Shown here in pieces: positions 16,703-24,844 of a DNA stretch of 45,154 bases (position 1 is its first letter; each line of letters begins with the position of its first letter). Position numbers and translations under genes: made by a program. The DNA lies in contig CALGGT010000079.1 in assembly GCA_937915825.1 (NCBI GenBank), forward strand, positions 1-45,154. Direction: 5' to 3'. The notes under the pieces were generated by a model, which had not been told where the DNA came from, did no database searches, and worked only from the letters and a program-made list of their open reading frames with translations. The stretch is from an uncultured Eubacterium sp. GTDB taxonomy: Bacteria > Bacillota > Clostridia > Lachnospirales > Lachnospiraceae.

Positions 16703-17692
16703 CTAAATCGCAAATGCTCCGAACGCCAATACACACAAAACGATCGTTACCACGATAAAGGCGGTTGTGATCTGGGTTTCCTCGTACCCGCACTCCTCAA
16801 AATGATGATGAAGGGGAGCCATGCGGAAAATTCTTTTTCCATGCGTCGCCTTGAAATAAGTCACTTGAAGGATCACGCTTAATGCCTCCGCCAAATAAAT
16901 GAATCCTACGATGATAATGTAGATCGGCATATGCAGCATGAGCGCCATGGCCGACACAAATCCTCCTAGTGCCAGGGAACCGGTGTCTCCCATAAATACC
17001 TTCGCCGGGTGAGCGTTAAATACTAAAAATCCCAGCAAGCTTCCAAATACCACGGCTCCAATGGGTACCATTTCCGGGTTAACAAAATGAGCGGCCAACA
17101 GAAAAAAGCCGGTAACAGCCAGCGTCACTCCGGTCGCCACTCCATCCATCCCATCCGTAAGGTTCACGCCATTGACCGTTCCCAATACCACAAAGAAGGC
17201 AAAGGGAATGAACAACCAAAGAGGCATATTAAAGTAAATATTTCCTGCGAAGGGGATCAAAAGTCCCGTATCCTGCTTGCTGATACAAAAGTAATAAAGA
17301 AGAAATCCCGCTGTCACCAAAAATTGCAGCAAAAGCTTTTGAATGGCGGTTAATCCCAGGGATCTTTTCTTCTTGATCTTAATAAAATCATCCACAAAGC
17401 CGATGATCCCAAATCCGATGGTTAAGATTAAAACCGGAAGGGAACCTTTGCTCCAAAGGGCGGTCAGAAGTCCGCACACCAGAATGGATGCCAAAAAAAT
17501 AATGCCTCCCATGGTAGGCGTCCCGGCCTTCTTCAAATGAGACTCCGGTCCGTCATCCCTTACAAATTGACCAAATTTGAATTTTTGCAACAATGGGATG
17601 ATCAGGGGACATAAAAAAATACATAGAGCGAACGAAATAACCACCGGAGCTACCAGTGAGATAATACTTCCTTCCAAATCAAAGATATACAT
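16703..17692 (-). CDS. mraY: Phospho-MurNAc-pentapeptide transferase MraY
   Basis: Integral membrane enzyme making lipid I from UDP-MurNAc-pentapeptide and undecaprenyl phosphate. 329 residues, ten helices. Family motifs: KKAGTPTMGGI at 54-64, the magnesium-site GFVDD (Asp 101 and 102), NLTDGMDGVA near 176, and the cytoplasmic APLHHHFE loop. AGGAGA precedes the start. A promoter at 17,730-17,758 directly upstream suggests that mraY-murD-ftsW-ftsQ can be transcribed apart from the mraZ promoter. Confidence 0.97.
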   Translation of the reverse strand: MYIFDLEGSIISLVAPVVISFALCIFLCPLIIPLLQKFKFGQFVRDDGPESHLKKAGTPTMGGIIFLASILVCGLLTALWSKGSLPVLILTIGFGIIGFVDDFIKIKKKRSLGLTAIQKLLLQFLVTAGFLLYYFCISKQDTGLLIPFAGNIYFNMPLWLFIPFAFFVVLGTVNGVNLTDGMDGVATGVTLAVTGFFLLAAHFVNPEMVPIGAVVFGSLLGFLVFNAHPAKVFMGDTGSLALGGFVSAMALMLHMPIYIIIVGFIYLAEALSVILQVTYFKATHGKRIFRMAPLHHHFEECGYEETQITTAFIVVTIVLCVLAFGAFAI

Positions 17693-17727
17693 TTAGATCG
17701 ATCTCCTATCTACAATAGATTTTGTAA

Positions 17728-17907
17728 TCATTGTACCCCATTCTCCCACGGGACGCAAGTAGAAATCCCGGTGATAAACGAATACCCGGATTTCTGCATC
17801 CATGTTACAGGAAGAAGTCTACGGGTTCTGGCCCGGTCCGGCAGCGTAAACGTTCTTCCTTCACGATTTAAAACCTTTACCACCTGAAATCTACTCTCTC
17901 TTCTCAT
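17728..17907 (-). CDS. Possible small ORF of 59 residues, unknown
   Basis: An ATG-started frame between the PBP and mraY encodes a basic 59-residue peptide starting MRRESRFQVVKVLNREGRT. GAGG stands about 10 nt before the ATG. I do not recognise it and it has no clear domain or membrane helix. Against it: its 3' end carries the mraY promoter boxes, and a gap of 290 nt in a dense cluster could simply be regulatory. Listed as a candidate only. Confidence 0.2.
   Translation of the reverse strand: MRRESRFQVVKVLNREGRTFTLPDRARTRRLLPVTWMQKSGYSFITGISTCVPWENGVQ
17730..17758 (-). promoter_or_regulatory. Internal dcw promoter before mraY
   Basis: Minus strand TTGCGT (17,753-17,758), 17-bp spacer, TACAAT (17,730-17,735), 38 nt before the mraY start. 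An imperfect hairpin (AGAAAT/ATTTCT plus CCGG/CCGG, about 17,761-17,796) lies just upstream. Confidence 0.6.
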
Positions 17908-17982
17908 ATAACAAGCCTCACTCTCTCATAAGACATATGTTCCATTCTTCCAGCCTACGTGACAAAGCATCACCTGTGGGGG

Positions 17983-20028
17983 TCATTCCCCACTGCCTTC
18001 TCCTGTACCGGCTAAGGACGTACTCGCAGGTTCCTGGGCATCATCCGTCGGATCCGATGAATCGGAGGATTCCGTCTGTTCTGTGTCATCCGTCTGATCC
18101 GATGAATCGGACGTTACGGTCTGATCCGATGAATCGGACGTTTCCGTCTGCCCCGATGAATCGGAATCGTTGGTTGTATTTTCCACCTTATTGTCTTTTT
18201 TGGTGGTTTTCGGATAGATGTTCAGGAAAGGAAGAACTTTCTTCATAACCTTGGAAGCGAACTCGGTAGCGTAGGTACTGTGTGCCTGATCCGCTACATT
18301 CGGTTCATCGATAATGACATATACGACCGCCTTGGGATTCATCGCCGGTACACATCCCAAAAACGATACCAAATAATCGTTTTTTATATCCTTTGTTTCA
18401 CGTTTCTCGGCCGTACCGGTTTTACCACCGATACTGTATCCTTCCACAGAGGCCGGATTTGCCGTCCCTTCTTCTACCGTCGCTTTTAAATATTTACGCA
18501 TCAGCTTACTGGTTTTTTCACTGATTGTTTTCTTAACAATTACCGGGTCGTAACTCTTAACGGTTACCCCATTCTCGTTTTGTACTTCTTTAACCACGTG
18601 GGGCTGGTAATAATTCCCTCCATTGACTAAGGAGCTGAAGCCAGCTGCCATTTGGATCATGGTAACGGTTTGGGTCTGGCCGAAACTGGATGTAGCAAGG
18701 TTTACGGATTTCATAGCATCCTCATCGAAGATCTGACCGGCTGTCTCTCCGGGAAGATCAATTCCGGTTATCTGACCAAATCCGTAAATCTCATTGTATT
18801 CACAGAATTTCTTGGTTCCAAGCTTGGCGCCAATATGCATCAAAGCTACGTTACAAGATTTCATAATGGATTCCTGCAAACTTAAAGGGCCATGTCCCGT
18901 CCGAACCGCGCAGTGGATGTCATACTCCCCTACCTTTAAAGATCCTCCGCATACATAACTATCCCCATCGTGAACCACTCCCTCATCCAACGCCGCGCAC
19001 ACCGTAAAAGGCTTAAATGTGGAACCCGGCTCATAGGCGGACGCGATCCCGAAATTTCGCCACATATTCATGTAGGCATCTTTCTTTTCCTTTTCGGACA
19101 TGTTGTCAATTTCTTCCTGGGTATGAATTGCCGTTAGATCACGGGGATTATTTAAATCATAGGTGTTCTGGGATGCCATCGCCAAGATCTCACCATTATT
19201 GGGATCCATGATCAAAATCCCGATGTTCTTAGCGCCTACATTCTTGTAGTATTTTCGGATCATATTCTCCACGATCCGCTGAACATTGGCGTCGATGGTC
19301 ATAACAACGTTGTTTCCGTTTTCGGCTTCTTTGACGATCTTCTGATATTTCAGATTCGAATCAAAATATCCATACTCTCTTCCGTTTGTCCCTACCAATT
19401 CTGAATTGTAGCTTTCCTCCACCCCATAGGTTCCCTGGCTTTCCGAAGACATGAAGCCCACCAGGTTGCTGGCAATCTTCTTTAACGGATAATTTCGCAC
19501 ATAAACTTCTTCAAACCAAACCCCTTCAATCAGTTTATTCCCCTCATCATCCGTTTCTTTCATCAACTCTTTAAAGCCTTCCACCTGTTCCTTGGAAAGC
19601 TTCTTAAGTTCATCCACCTTTTTGTACATGGAATTGGGATAATCGTCCACCGCTTGTTGGATCTTTGTAGAATCTACGGAAAAATATTCCGCAATTTTAG
19701 AAATCGTTCGAGCCTCCAATCCTTCTTCACCGGATTTTAAGGTTCTTGGCTCTAAGATCAGATCATACTTCCTGGTACTTTGCGCCAGGATCGTATTGTT
19801 TCGATCCACGATCTTGCCACGACAATAATGAATTTCTTTATTTACCCCACTCTTCTGACTGAGAACTTCTTTCTTGTATTCATCTCCTTTATTCGCGTTT
19901 AAATATACGATCCGTCCGATCAACGCCACCATCGCAACGGTGATTACGATCAATACAATAAATACATTCCAGCGGATTCTTTTTGTAATTGGCTTCCACA
20001 CCCAGCGTTCTTTCTTATATCGTGCCAT
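17983..20028 (-). CDS. ftsI: Class B penicillin-binding protein (FtsI/SpoVD-type transpeptidase)
   Basis: Septal D,D-transpeptidase cross-linking peptidoglycan outside the membrane. 681 residues: cytoplasmic basic N-terminus, membrane anchor at about 22-42, pedestal domain (GREYGYFDS near 216-224), then the penicillin-binding domain with the active-site STFK (Ser 336, Lys 339), SCN (391-393) and KTGT (536-539). No PASTA domain follows, unlike Bacillus SpoVD/PBP2B. The last ~70 residues are a Ser/Asp/Gln/Thr low-complexity tail built from SDSSDQT-type repeats. The start abuts the ftsL stop (TAA then ATG). Position after ftsL and before mraY points to the division PBP; a sporulation role cannot be excluded. 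Confidence 0.93.
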   Translation of the reverse strand: MARYKKERWVWKPITKRIRWNVFIVLIVITVAMVALIGRIVYLNANKGDEYKKEVLSQKSGVNKEIHYCRGKIVDRNNTILAQSTRKYDLILEPRTLKSGEEGLEARTISKIAEYFSVDSTKIQQAVDDYPNSMYKKVDELKKLSKEQVEGFKELMKETDDEGNKLIEGVWFEEVYVRNYPLKKIASNLVGFMSSESQGTYGVEESYNSELVGTNGREYGYFDSNLKYQKIVKEAENGNNVVMTIDANVQRIVENMIRKYYKNVGAKNIGILIMDPNNGEILAMASQNTYDLNNPRDLTAIHTQEEIDNMSEKEKKDAYMNMWRNFGIASAYEPGSTFKPFTVCAALDEGVVHDGDSYVCGGSLKVGEYDIHCAVRTGHGPLSLQESIMKSCNVALMHIGAKLGTKKFCEYNEIYGFGQITGIDLPGETAGQIFDEDAMKSVNLATSSFGQTQTVTMIQMAAGFSSLVNGGNYYQPHVVKEVQNENGVTVKSYDPVIVKKTISEKTSKLMRKYLKATVEEGTANPASVEGYSIGGKTGTAEKRETKDIKNDYLVSFLGCVPAMNPKAVVYVIIDEPNVADQAHSTYATEFASKVMKKVLPFLNIYPKTTKKDNKVENTTNDSDSSGQTETSDSSDQTVTSDSSDQTDDTEQTESSDSSDPTDDAQEPASTSLAGTGEGSGE
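18051..18166. repeat. Tandem repeat in the PBP tail
   Basis: Four exact copies of CCGATGAATCGGA at 18,054, 18,099, 18,126 and 18,153; the last two intervals are both 27 bp. Each is nearly palindromic (TCCGAT-GA-ATCGGA). On the coding strand they give Ser-Asp-Ser-Ser units. The number of copies is likely to vary between strains (inference). Confidence 0.85.
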
Positions 20029-20466
20029 TTAATGACCATCCTTTACGCGAACCTGCGTGCTCTTCTTACTCTCATACGTATAAATCTGCTTCTTATCAGG
20101 CGTCCTCATTCCCAATTCTTTCATTGCCTTATCGTAAATATCCTGAAGATTGACTTCTTCTTCCAGATCCTGCCTTGCATTGATGTTCTCCCTTTGCAGA
20201 TCCGTTACCTGACTTTCTAACGCAACCACCTCCGACTGTAAGTTCGTTACCGTCAGCTGCTCATTCAACATGGTAAAGATGGTGCCCACCACGATCAACG
20301 CCGATACGCCGATACTGGCCATTAACAATTTGGATGTTTTCTTTTTGGGTTTTGGCTGTCGTTTCGGCTGTTGTTTCGGATGCTGTTCCGGAATCTCTTC
20401 CGGCAGGGTATTCCATTGTCTTGCCGCATTGCCATCGTATAAATAAACGCGTTCCGCCTTTGCCAT
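20029..20466 (-). CDS. ftsL: FtsL-like septum protein
   Basis: 145 residues: a Pro/Lys/Gln-rich cytoplasmic region (about 25-45), a membrane helix (about 47-66), and an extracytoplasmic leucine-zipper coiled coil (about 68-115). FtsL tethers FtsQ/DivIB and FtsB/DivIC at the divisome. Sequence conservation is weak in this family. The call rests on size, topology and position between rsmH and the division PBP. Start with GGAGAAGG upstream; the stop codon abuts the PBP start. Confidence 0.8.
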   Translation of the reverse strand: MAKAERVYLYDGNAARQWNTLPEEIPEQHPKQQPKRQPKPKKKTSKLLMASIGVSALIVVGTIFTMLNEQLTVTNLQSEVVALESQVTDLQRENINARQDLEEEVNLQDIYDKAMKELGMRTPDKKQIYTYESKKSTQVRVKDGH

Positions 20467-20519
20467 GTAACCTTCTCCTTTTCCGGATTTTTCCGATATA
20501 CTTACCGTTATTTCAACAT

Positions 20520-21482
20520 CTACTCTACATTCTTCTCAAATATTCTAAGTTTCGCGCTTTTGGATCTGGGGTTTTTCTCCCTCTCTTCTTCCGACGGAAG
20601 AATGGGTTTGCGGTTCACCCTTCCGCCTCTGGATCTTTTCCCGCATACACACACGGGCAAGCCCGGCGGACAGGTGCACGGATTCTCTTCCCGTTGAAAA
20701 CATTGTTTTACCAACCGGTCCTCCAGGGAGTGAAAGGTGATAACACAAAGCCTTCCACCGGGGTTTAGGAGAGCGATCATATCCTCCAGTGTGTTTTTTA
20801 ATACATCCAATTCCCGATTGCATTCAATCCGGATTGCCTGAAAGGTCCTTTTCGCCGGATGCCCTTTCCCGTATCTGGCTTTCGGCGGTATGGACTTTTC
20901 AATGATCTCCACCAGTTCTTTGGTAGACTGGATGGAATGTTGTTCTCTGGTCTTTAAAATAGTTCGAACGATGGAGGAAGCATATTTTTCCTCTCCATAT
21001 TCCTTGATCACACGAAACAGTTCTTCGGAACTGTATTGATTGACCACATCTTTTGCTGTCAGATCACCGCCCTGATCCATCCTCATGTCCAGGGGCGCGT
21101 CTTCCCGATAAGAAAACCCCCGTTCCGGCGTATCTAGCTGATAGGAAGAGACGCCCAGATCCAGGAGGATCCCATCCACCCCTTCATACCCCTGCTCATG
21201 TACGATGGAAGACATATGTTCGAAATTACTTCTTACGATCACAGCCTTCTTACCAAAGGGTTCCAGCACCTTGGCTGCCGCCTGACACGCCTGTTCATCC
21301 TGATCGATCCCGATCAATCTCCCCTCGTGAGACAGGCGTTTACAAATTTCTTTACTGTGTCCGGCCCCTCCCAGGGTGCCGTCTACGTAGACGCCATTTC
21401 CTTTTATATTTAAACCCTCAATGCATTCCCAAAGCAACACCGATACGTGTTGAAATTCAATCTCATCAGAATACAATTCCAT
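20520..21482 (-). CDS. rsmH: 16S rRNA m4C1402 methyltransferase RsmH (MraW)
   Basis: SAM-dependent N4-methylation of C1402 in the ribosomal P site. 320 residues from the ATG at 21,482; a TTG three codons upstream is also open. Motifs: HVSVLLWECI near 12, SAM loop VDGTLGGAGHS (about 35-45), LDLGVSSYQLD and the C-terminal VITFHSLEDRLVK. A cysteine-rich insert (CTCPPGLPVCVCG) precedes the basic C-terminus. The start overlaps the mraZ 3' end by 17 nt, so the two are translationally linked. Confidence 0.96.
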   Translation of the reverse strand: MELYSDEIEFQHVSVLLWECIEGLNIKGNGVYVDGTLGGAGHSKEICKRLSHEGRLIGIDQDEQACQAAAKVLEPFGKKAVIVRSNFEHMSSIVHEQGYEGVDGILLDLGVSSYQLDTPERGFSYREDAPLDMRMDQGGDLTAKDVVNQYSSEELFRVIKEYGEEKYASSIVRTILKTREQHSIQSTKELVEIIEKSIPPKARYGKGHPAKRTFQAIRIECNRELDVLKNTLEDMIALLNPGGRLCVITFHSLEDRLVKQCFQREENPCTCPPGLPVCVCGKRSRGGRVNRKPILPSEEEREKNPRSKSAKLRIFEKNVE

Positions 21483-21897
21483 ACTCAGCAACCTTCTCTG
21501 CTACTTCGTCCGCATCTGCAATCTCTGCCTCATAAGCGTGATAACTCTCCTTACTCCACACCTGTACTTTATTACGATCCCCTGCAAATACCACTTCTTT
21601 TTGAATTCCCACCTTGTCGCGGAGATTCGCAGGAATTAAGATTCTTCCCTGTTTGTCTACCTCACACTCCACTGCATTGTTGAAGAACATGCTTTGCAGC
21701 ATTCGCGCGCTTCGTGTGCCGGGCAGATCATCAAATTGAGCGGCGAATTTCTCCCAGCCTTCCATCGTGTAGGCATAAAGACATCCATCCAAACCGTAGG
21801 TCATCACAAAAACATCTCCCAAGCCGTCACGCAGCTTCGCAGGTACAATGACACGTCCCTTATTGTCAATGTTATGCTCAAACAGACCTACAAACAT
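21466..21897 (-). CDS. mraZ: Transcriptional regulator MraZ
   Basis: First gene of the dcw cluster; the AbrB-like protein forms ring oligomers that bind tandem boxes in its own promoter. 143 residues from the ATG at 21,897, exactly the family length; a GTG four codons upstream is also open. Two SpoVT-AbrB repeats are visible, each with a D-x-K-GR core: DNKGRVIVPAKLRD (about 11-24) and DKQGRILIPANLRD (about 85-98). The boxes at 21,904-21,939 lie directly upstream, so self-regulation is expected. Confidence 0.95.
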   Translation of the reverse strand: MFVGLFEHNIDNKGRVIVPAKLRDGLGDVFVMTYGLDGCLYAYTMEGWEKFAAQFDDLPGTRSARMLQSMFFNNAVECEVDKQGRILIPANLRDKVGIQKEVVFAGDRNKVQVWSKESYHAYEAEIADADEVAEKVAEYGIVF

Positions 21898-21903
21898 AAA
21901 ATT

Positions 21904-21939
21904 CACCACTTTTCCCTACTTCCACCCACAATTCACCAC
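21904..21939 (-). promoter_or_regulatory. MraZ binding boxes (10-bp direct repeats)
   Basis: On the minus strand four hexamers GTGGTG, GTGGGT, GTAGGG and GTGGTG are each followed by 4 nt, so they recur every 10 bp, one helical turn. Tandem GTGG/TGGG boxes with 10-bp spacing are the known MraZ operator type. They end 6 nt before the mraZ ATG. A possible -10 (TATAGAT, 21,944-21,950) lies just upstream; the -35 is poor. Confidence 0.8.
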
Positions 21940-21990
21940 TCACATCTATATCTTACCCCACTCACACCAAAAAAGCAAGAAAAAAAAGCA

Positions 21991-22030
21991 AAAAAATAAC
22001 CGCAAAACACGGATTTTCCGCTATTTTGCG
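21991..22030 (-). terminator. Terminator of the murF-lgt operon
   Basis: Stem CGCAAAA (22,001-22,007) with TTTTGCG (22,024-22,030) and an inner CGG/CCG stem. On the minus strand it is followed by TTATTTTTTT (21,991-22,000). It separates lgt from the mraZ promoter. Confidence 0.85.
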
Positions 22031-22107
22031 ATTATTCATTTCCAACATTTCGTTGAAATATTACATTTTTTTTACAAAAACCACATCATCTTGTGTTTAA
22101 ATTTTTT

Positions 22108-23013
22108 TTAAATTTTTTCTACTTCTGTGGAGTCAGCATTTTTCCTTGCCAGGGAAACTTTGAGCTGCCAGATTCCTGCCACGGTAAGTAAGAAACCGGA
22201 TAGCACCATGGAAACCGGAATATTCGTGTTCCAAATCTTTAACTGGTCGGTTCGCACATACTCGATGATCAGACGCCCCAAGCCATATCCCATTAAATAT
22301 CCACGGAAGACATCTCCTTCTCCCACTTTGAATTTTTTCTTCTTTTTCCAATAGGTCAACAGCAGTAGAACGATCAACACCACCCCGTTCCACATGGATT
22401 CGTATAAAAACGTAGGATGTACCTGAATATAAGAAACTCCATCTACAACTGTAGCATGATCGCGCATAGCCTGGGTCACATCCTCCACCGCCACCTCATC
22501 CAGGCGCAAACGCATGGCAAAAAGACAGTCGGTATAGCCACCGAACACTTCCCGGTTGAAGAAATTCCCATAACGGCCGATCATCTGACCGGTGATCAAC
22601 CCGAGAATCGCGGTATCCGCAAAAGTAAAAAAAGAAATTTTCTTGATTCTACAGTAGACGAACGCCGTAATGATCGCCACGATGACGCCACCGTAAATGG
22701 CCAATCCGCCGGTTCGCAAGTTAAAGATCTGCAACGGATGGTCCTTAAAACGATCCCAGGAAAAGATCACATAGTAGATCCTCGCTCCCGCCACAGATAG
22801 AAGGATCCCATACAGAGCATAATCCAAATATTGTTCCGGATTCTGTCCTGTCTTCTTCGCCACTACGATCACAAGGAGGATTCCCAATAACATTCCCAGG
22901 GCAATGCAGATCCCGTAGTAGGCAATACCAAATCCTCCAATGGGAATGATCTTCGGTAAATGTTCAAAGTATAGATGCAAGTGGGGAAATGCCACATCTG
23001 CCGCTTTTTCCAT
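22108..23013 (-). CDS. lgt: Prolipoprotein diacylglyceryl transferase Lgt
   Basis: Membrane enzyme moving diacylglycerol from phosphatidylglycerol to the lipobox cysteine of prelipoproteins. 301 residues, about seven helices. The Lgt signature GRYGNFFNREVFGG is near 145-158, and the conserved HPTFLYESMWN (about 200-210) and GRLIIEYVRTDQ follow. AAAGGAG precedes the ATG. Last gene of the long operon, 26 nt after ychF. Confidence 0.96.
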   Translation of the reverse strand: MEKAADVAFPHLHLYFEHLPKIIPIGGFGIAYYGICIALGMLLGILLVIVVAKKTGQNPEQYLDYALYGILLSVAGARIYYVIFSWDRFKDHPLQIFNLRTGGLAIYGGVIVAIITAFVYCRIKKISFFTFADTAILGLITGQMIGRYGNFFNREVFGGYTDCLFAMRLRLDEVAVEDVTQAMRDHATVVDGVSYIQVHPTFLYESMWNGVVLIVLLLLTYWKKKKKFKVGEGDVFRGYLMGYGLGRLIIEYVRTDQLKIWNTNIPVSMVLSGFLLTVAGIWQLKVSLARKNADSTEVEKI

Positions 23014-23039
23014 GATTGACTCCTTTTATACCGAAAGAC

Positions 23040-24137
23040 TTACACATTAAAGCGGAACAAGACGACATCTCCATCCTGTACCACATATTCTTTGCCTTCA
23101 GAACGCACCAGACCTTTTTCTTTGGCTTGCTGCAAACTGCCACACTCTACCAGTTTATCGTATGCTACCACTTCTGCTCGAATAAATCCCCGTTCAAAAT
23201 CGGTATGGATCTTTCCGGCCGCCTGAGGCGCCTTGGTGCCCCTGGTAATGGTCCAGGCTCTGGTTTCCGTCTCACCACTGGTTAAATAACTGATCAACCC
23301 CAGCAAACGGTAGCTGGCCTTGATCAATTTTTCCAAACCGGATTCTTGGATCCCCAGATCCTCCAGGAATTCCTTCTTCTCATCCTCTTCCAGCTCGGCA
23401 ATCTCCTGTTCGATCTGCGCGCAGATCACAAATACTTCGGATCGTTCTTCCTTTGCGTACCCGCGAACCTTCTGAACTCCTTCGTTATCGGCTCCATCCG
23501 TTGCCAGATCCTCTTCCGATACGTTGGCCGCATAGATGACCGGTTTCGCCGTTAAAAGATTGTATTCATCAAAGTAAGCCTGCTCCTCTTCCGTATTGAT
23601 TTCCAGATTCTTAGCCAAATGTCCCGCTTCCAAAAATTCTTTCAACCGTTGGATGAACGTCACCTCGCTCAACGCCTTCTTATCCGCTTTGGACGCCTTA
23701 ACAGCTTTGGCGTGTCGACGTTCCAGGATCTCCAGATCCGAAAAGATCAATTCCAGATTAATGGTTTCGATGTCACGCAACGGATCAATGTTTCCCTCAA
23801 CATGAATAATGTTGGTATCTTCAAAGCAACGAACCACGTGTACGATGGCATCCACCTCACGAATATTGGATAAGAATTGGTTTCCCAAGCCCTCTCCTTT
23901 GGATGCTCCTTTTACCAGGCCGGCAATGTCTACAAACTCTATAACCGCCGGTACGGTTTTTGCGGAATGATGCATTTGGGTTAATACGTCCAGGCGCTCA
24001 TCCGGCACCGCTACCACCCCTACATTCGGATCAATGGTACAGAACGGATAATTGGCCGATTCAGCCCCCGCCTTGGTTAACGAATTAAACAAGGTACTTT
24101 TTCCCACATTGGGCAAACCTACGATTCCTAGTTTCAT
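23040..24137 (-). CDS. ychF: Ribosome-binding ATPase YchF (OLA1 family)
   Basis: Obg-family P-loop protein that prefers ATP and binds ribosomes; implicated in stress responses. 365 residues. G1 loop GLPNVGKST at 7-15, G3 DIAGLVKGASKGEGLGN, the coiled-coil insert (about 125-200), and a C-terminal TGS domain with KIHTDFERGFIRAEVV. The start overlaps the rpe stop by 4 nt (ATGA), so the two are translationally coupled. Confidence 0.97.
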   Translation of the reverse strand: MKLGIVGLPNVGKSTLFNSLTKAGAESANYPFCTIDPNVGVVAVPDERLDVLTQMHHSAKTVPAVIEFVDIAGLVKGASKGEGLGNQFLSNIREVDAIVHVVRCFEDTNIIHVEGNIDPLRDIETINLELIFSDLEILERRHAKAVKASKADKKALSEVTFIQRLKEFLEAGHLAKNLEINTEEEQAYFDEYNLLTAKPVIYAANVSEEDLATDGADNEGVQKVRGYAKEERSEVFVICAQIEQEIAELEEDEKKEFLEDLGIQESGLEKLIKASYRLLGLISYLTSGETETRAWTITRGTKAPQAAGKIHTDFERGFIRAEVVAYDKLVECGSLQQAKEKGLVRSEGKEYVVQDGDVVLFRFNV

Positions 24138-24820
24138 GGTTTCGATTCTCCTTCTTTTTTCTTTCTATCCTCCAAAATTTTCTTAAACGCCTGCATATTC
24201 TTACGAACATCCCCTTTGAAAATCTTGGTTCCCGCCACGATCACATTGGCGCCGGCATCTAAGACCTCTTCCACATTCTCCAGATCTACGCCGCCGTCTA
24301 CCTCGATCATTACGTCCAGGTTGTTTTCCTCAATGTATGCTCTTAATTTGGAAATCTTCTGAAAGGTATCCTTACGGATTCTCTGCCCACCATATCCGGG
24401 TTCCACCGTCATGACCAACACCATAAATACCTTGGATAAATACGGATAGATGGTTTCAATATCGGTCATGGGTTTCACGGCGATCGCAGCCTTCTTGCCA
24501 AACGCGTGAATGGCTTCCAACGTCTCTTCCACATTCTCGCAGGCTTCCACATGAACGGTGATGCCGTCGGAACCGGCCTCTGCAAAGTCGCGGATGTAAC
24601 GAATGGGCTCCTGCACCATCAGATGCACATCAAAAAAAGTATTCACTCCACCTCGCAGCCCGGAAATGATCGGGATACCAAACGACAGGTTGTGAACAAA
24701 CATACCATCCATAATATCAATGTGGATAAAATCCGCCCCTTCATTGGCAACCAGCAGCACCTCTTCTCCCAAACGTCTTACATCAGCCGCCAGGATCGAG
24801 GGGGAAAGTTTGTATTCCAT
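24134..24820 (-). CDS. rpe: Ribulose-phosphate 3-epimerase
   Basis: Interconverts ribulose-5-phosphate and xylulose-5-phosphate in the pentose phosphate pathway. 228 residues, a TIM barrel. Signatures: SPSILAADVRRL at the N-terminus, the metal-site HIDIMDGMFVHN, HLMV, and MTVEPGYGGQ. I choose the ATG at 24,820. The in-frame ATG 6 codons earlier is itself part of the GGAGGAGAAGG ribosome site. Sits between rsgA and ychF as in the related Bacillus prkC locus. Confidence 0.95.
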   Translation of the reverse strand: MEYKLSPSILAADVRRLGEEVLLVANEGADFIHIDIMDGMFVHNLSFGIPIISGLRGGVNTFFDVHLMVQEPIRYIRDFAEAGSDGITVHVEACENVEETLEAIHAFGKKAAIAVKPMTDIETIYPYLSKVFMVLVMTVEPGYGGQRIRKDTFQKISKLRAYIEENNLDVMIEVDGGVDLENVEEVLDAGANVIVAGTKIFKGDVRKNMQAFKKILEDRKKKEGESKP

Positions 24821-24844
24821 AGATTCCTTCTCCTCCATACGTTT

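Noticed and set aside
17937..18248. Plus-strand open frame opposite the end of the PBP gene
   Set aside because: It is an antisense shadow of the repetitive Ser/Asp tail, with repeated MNR units that simply reflect the DNA repeat.
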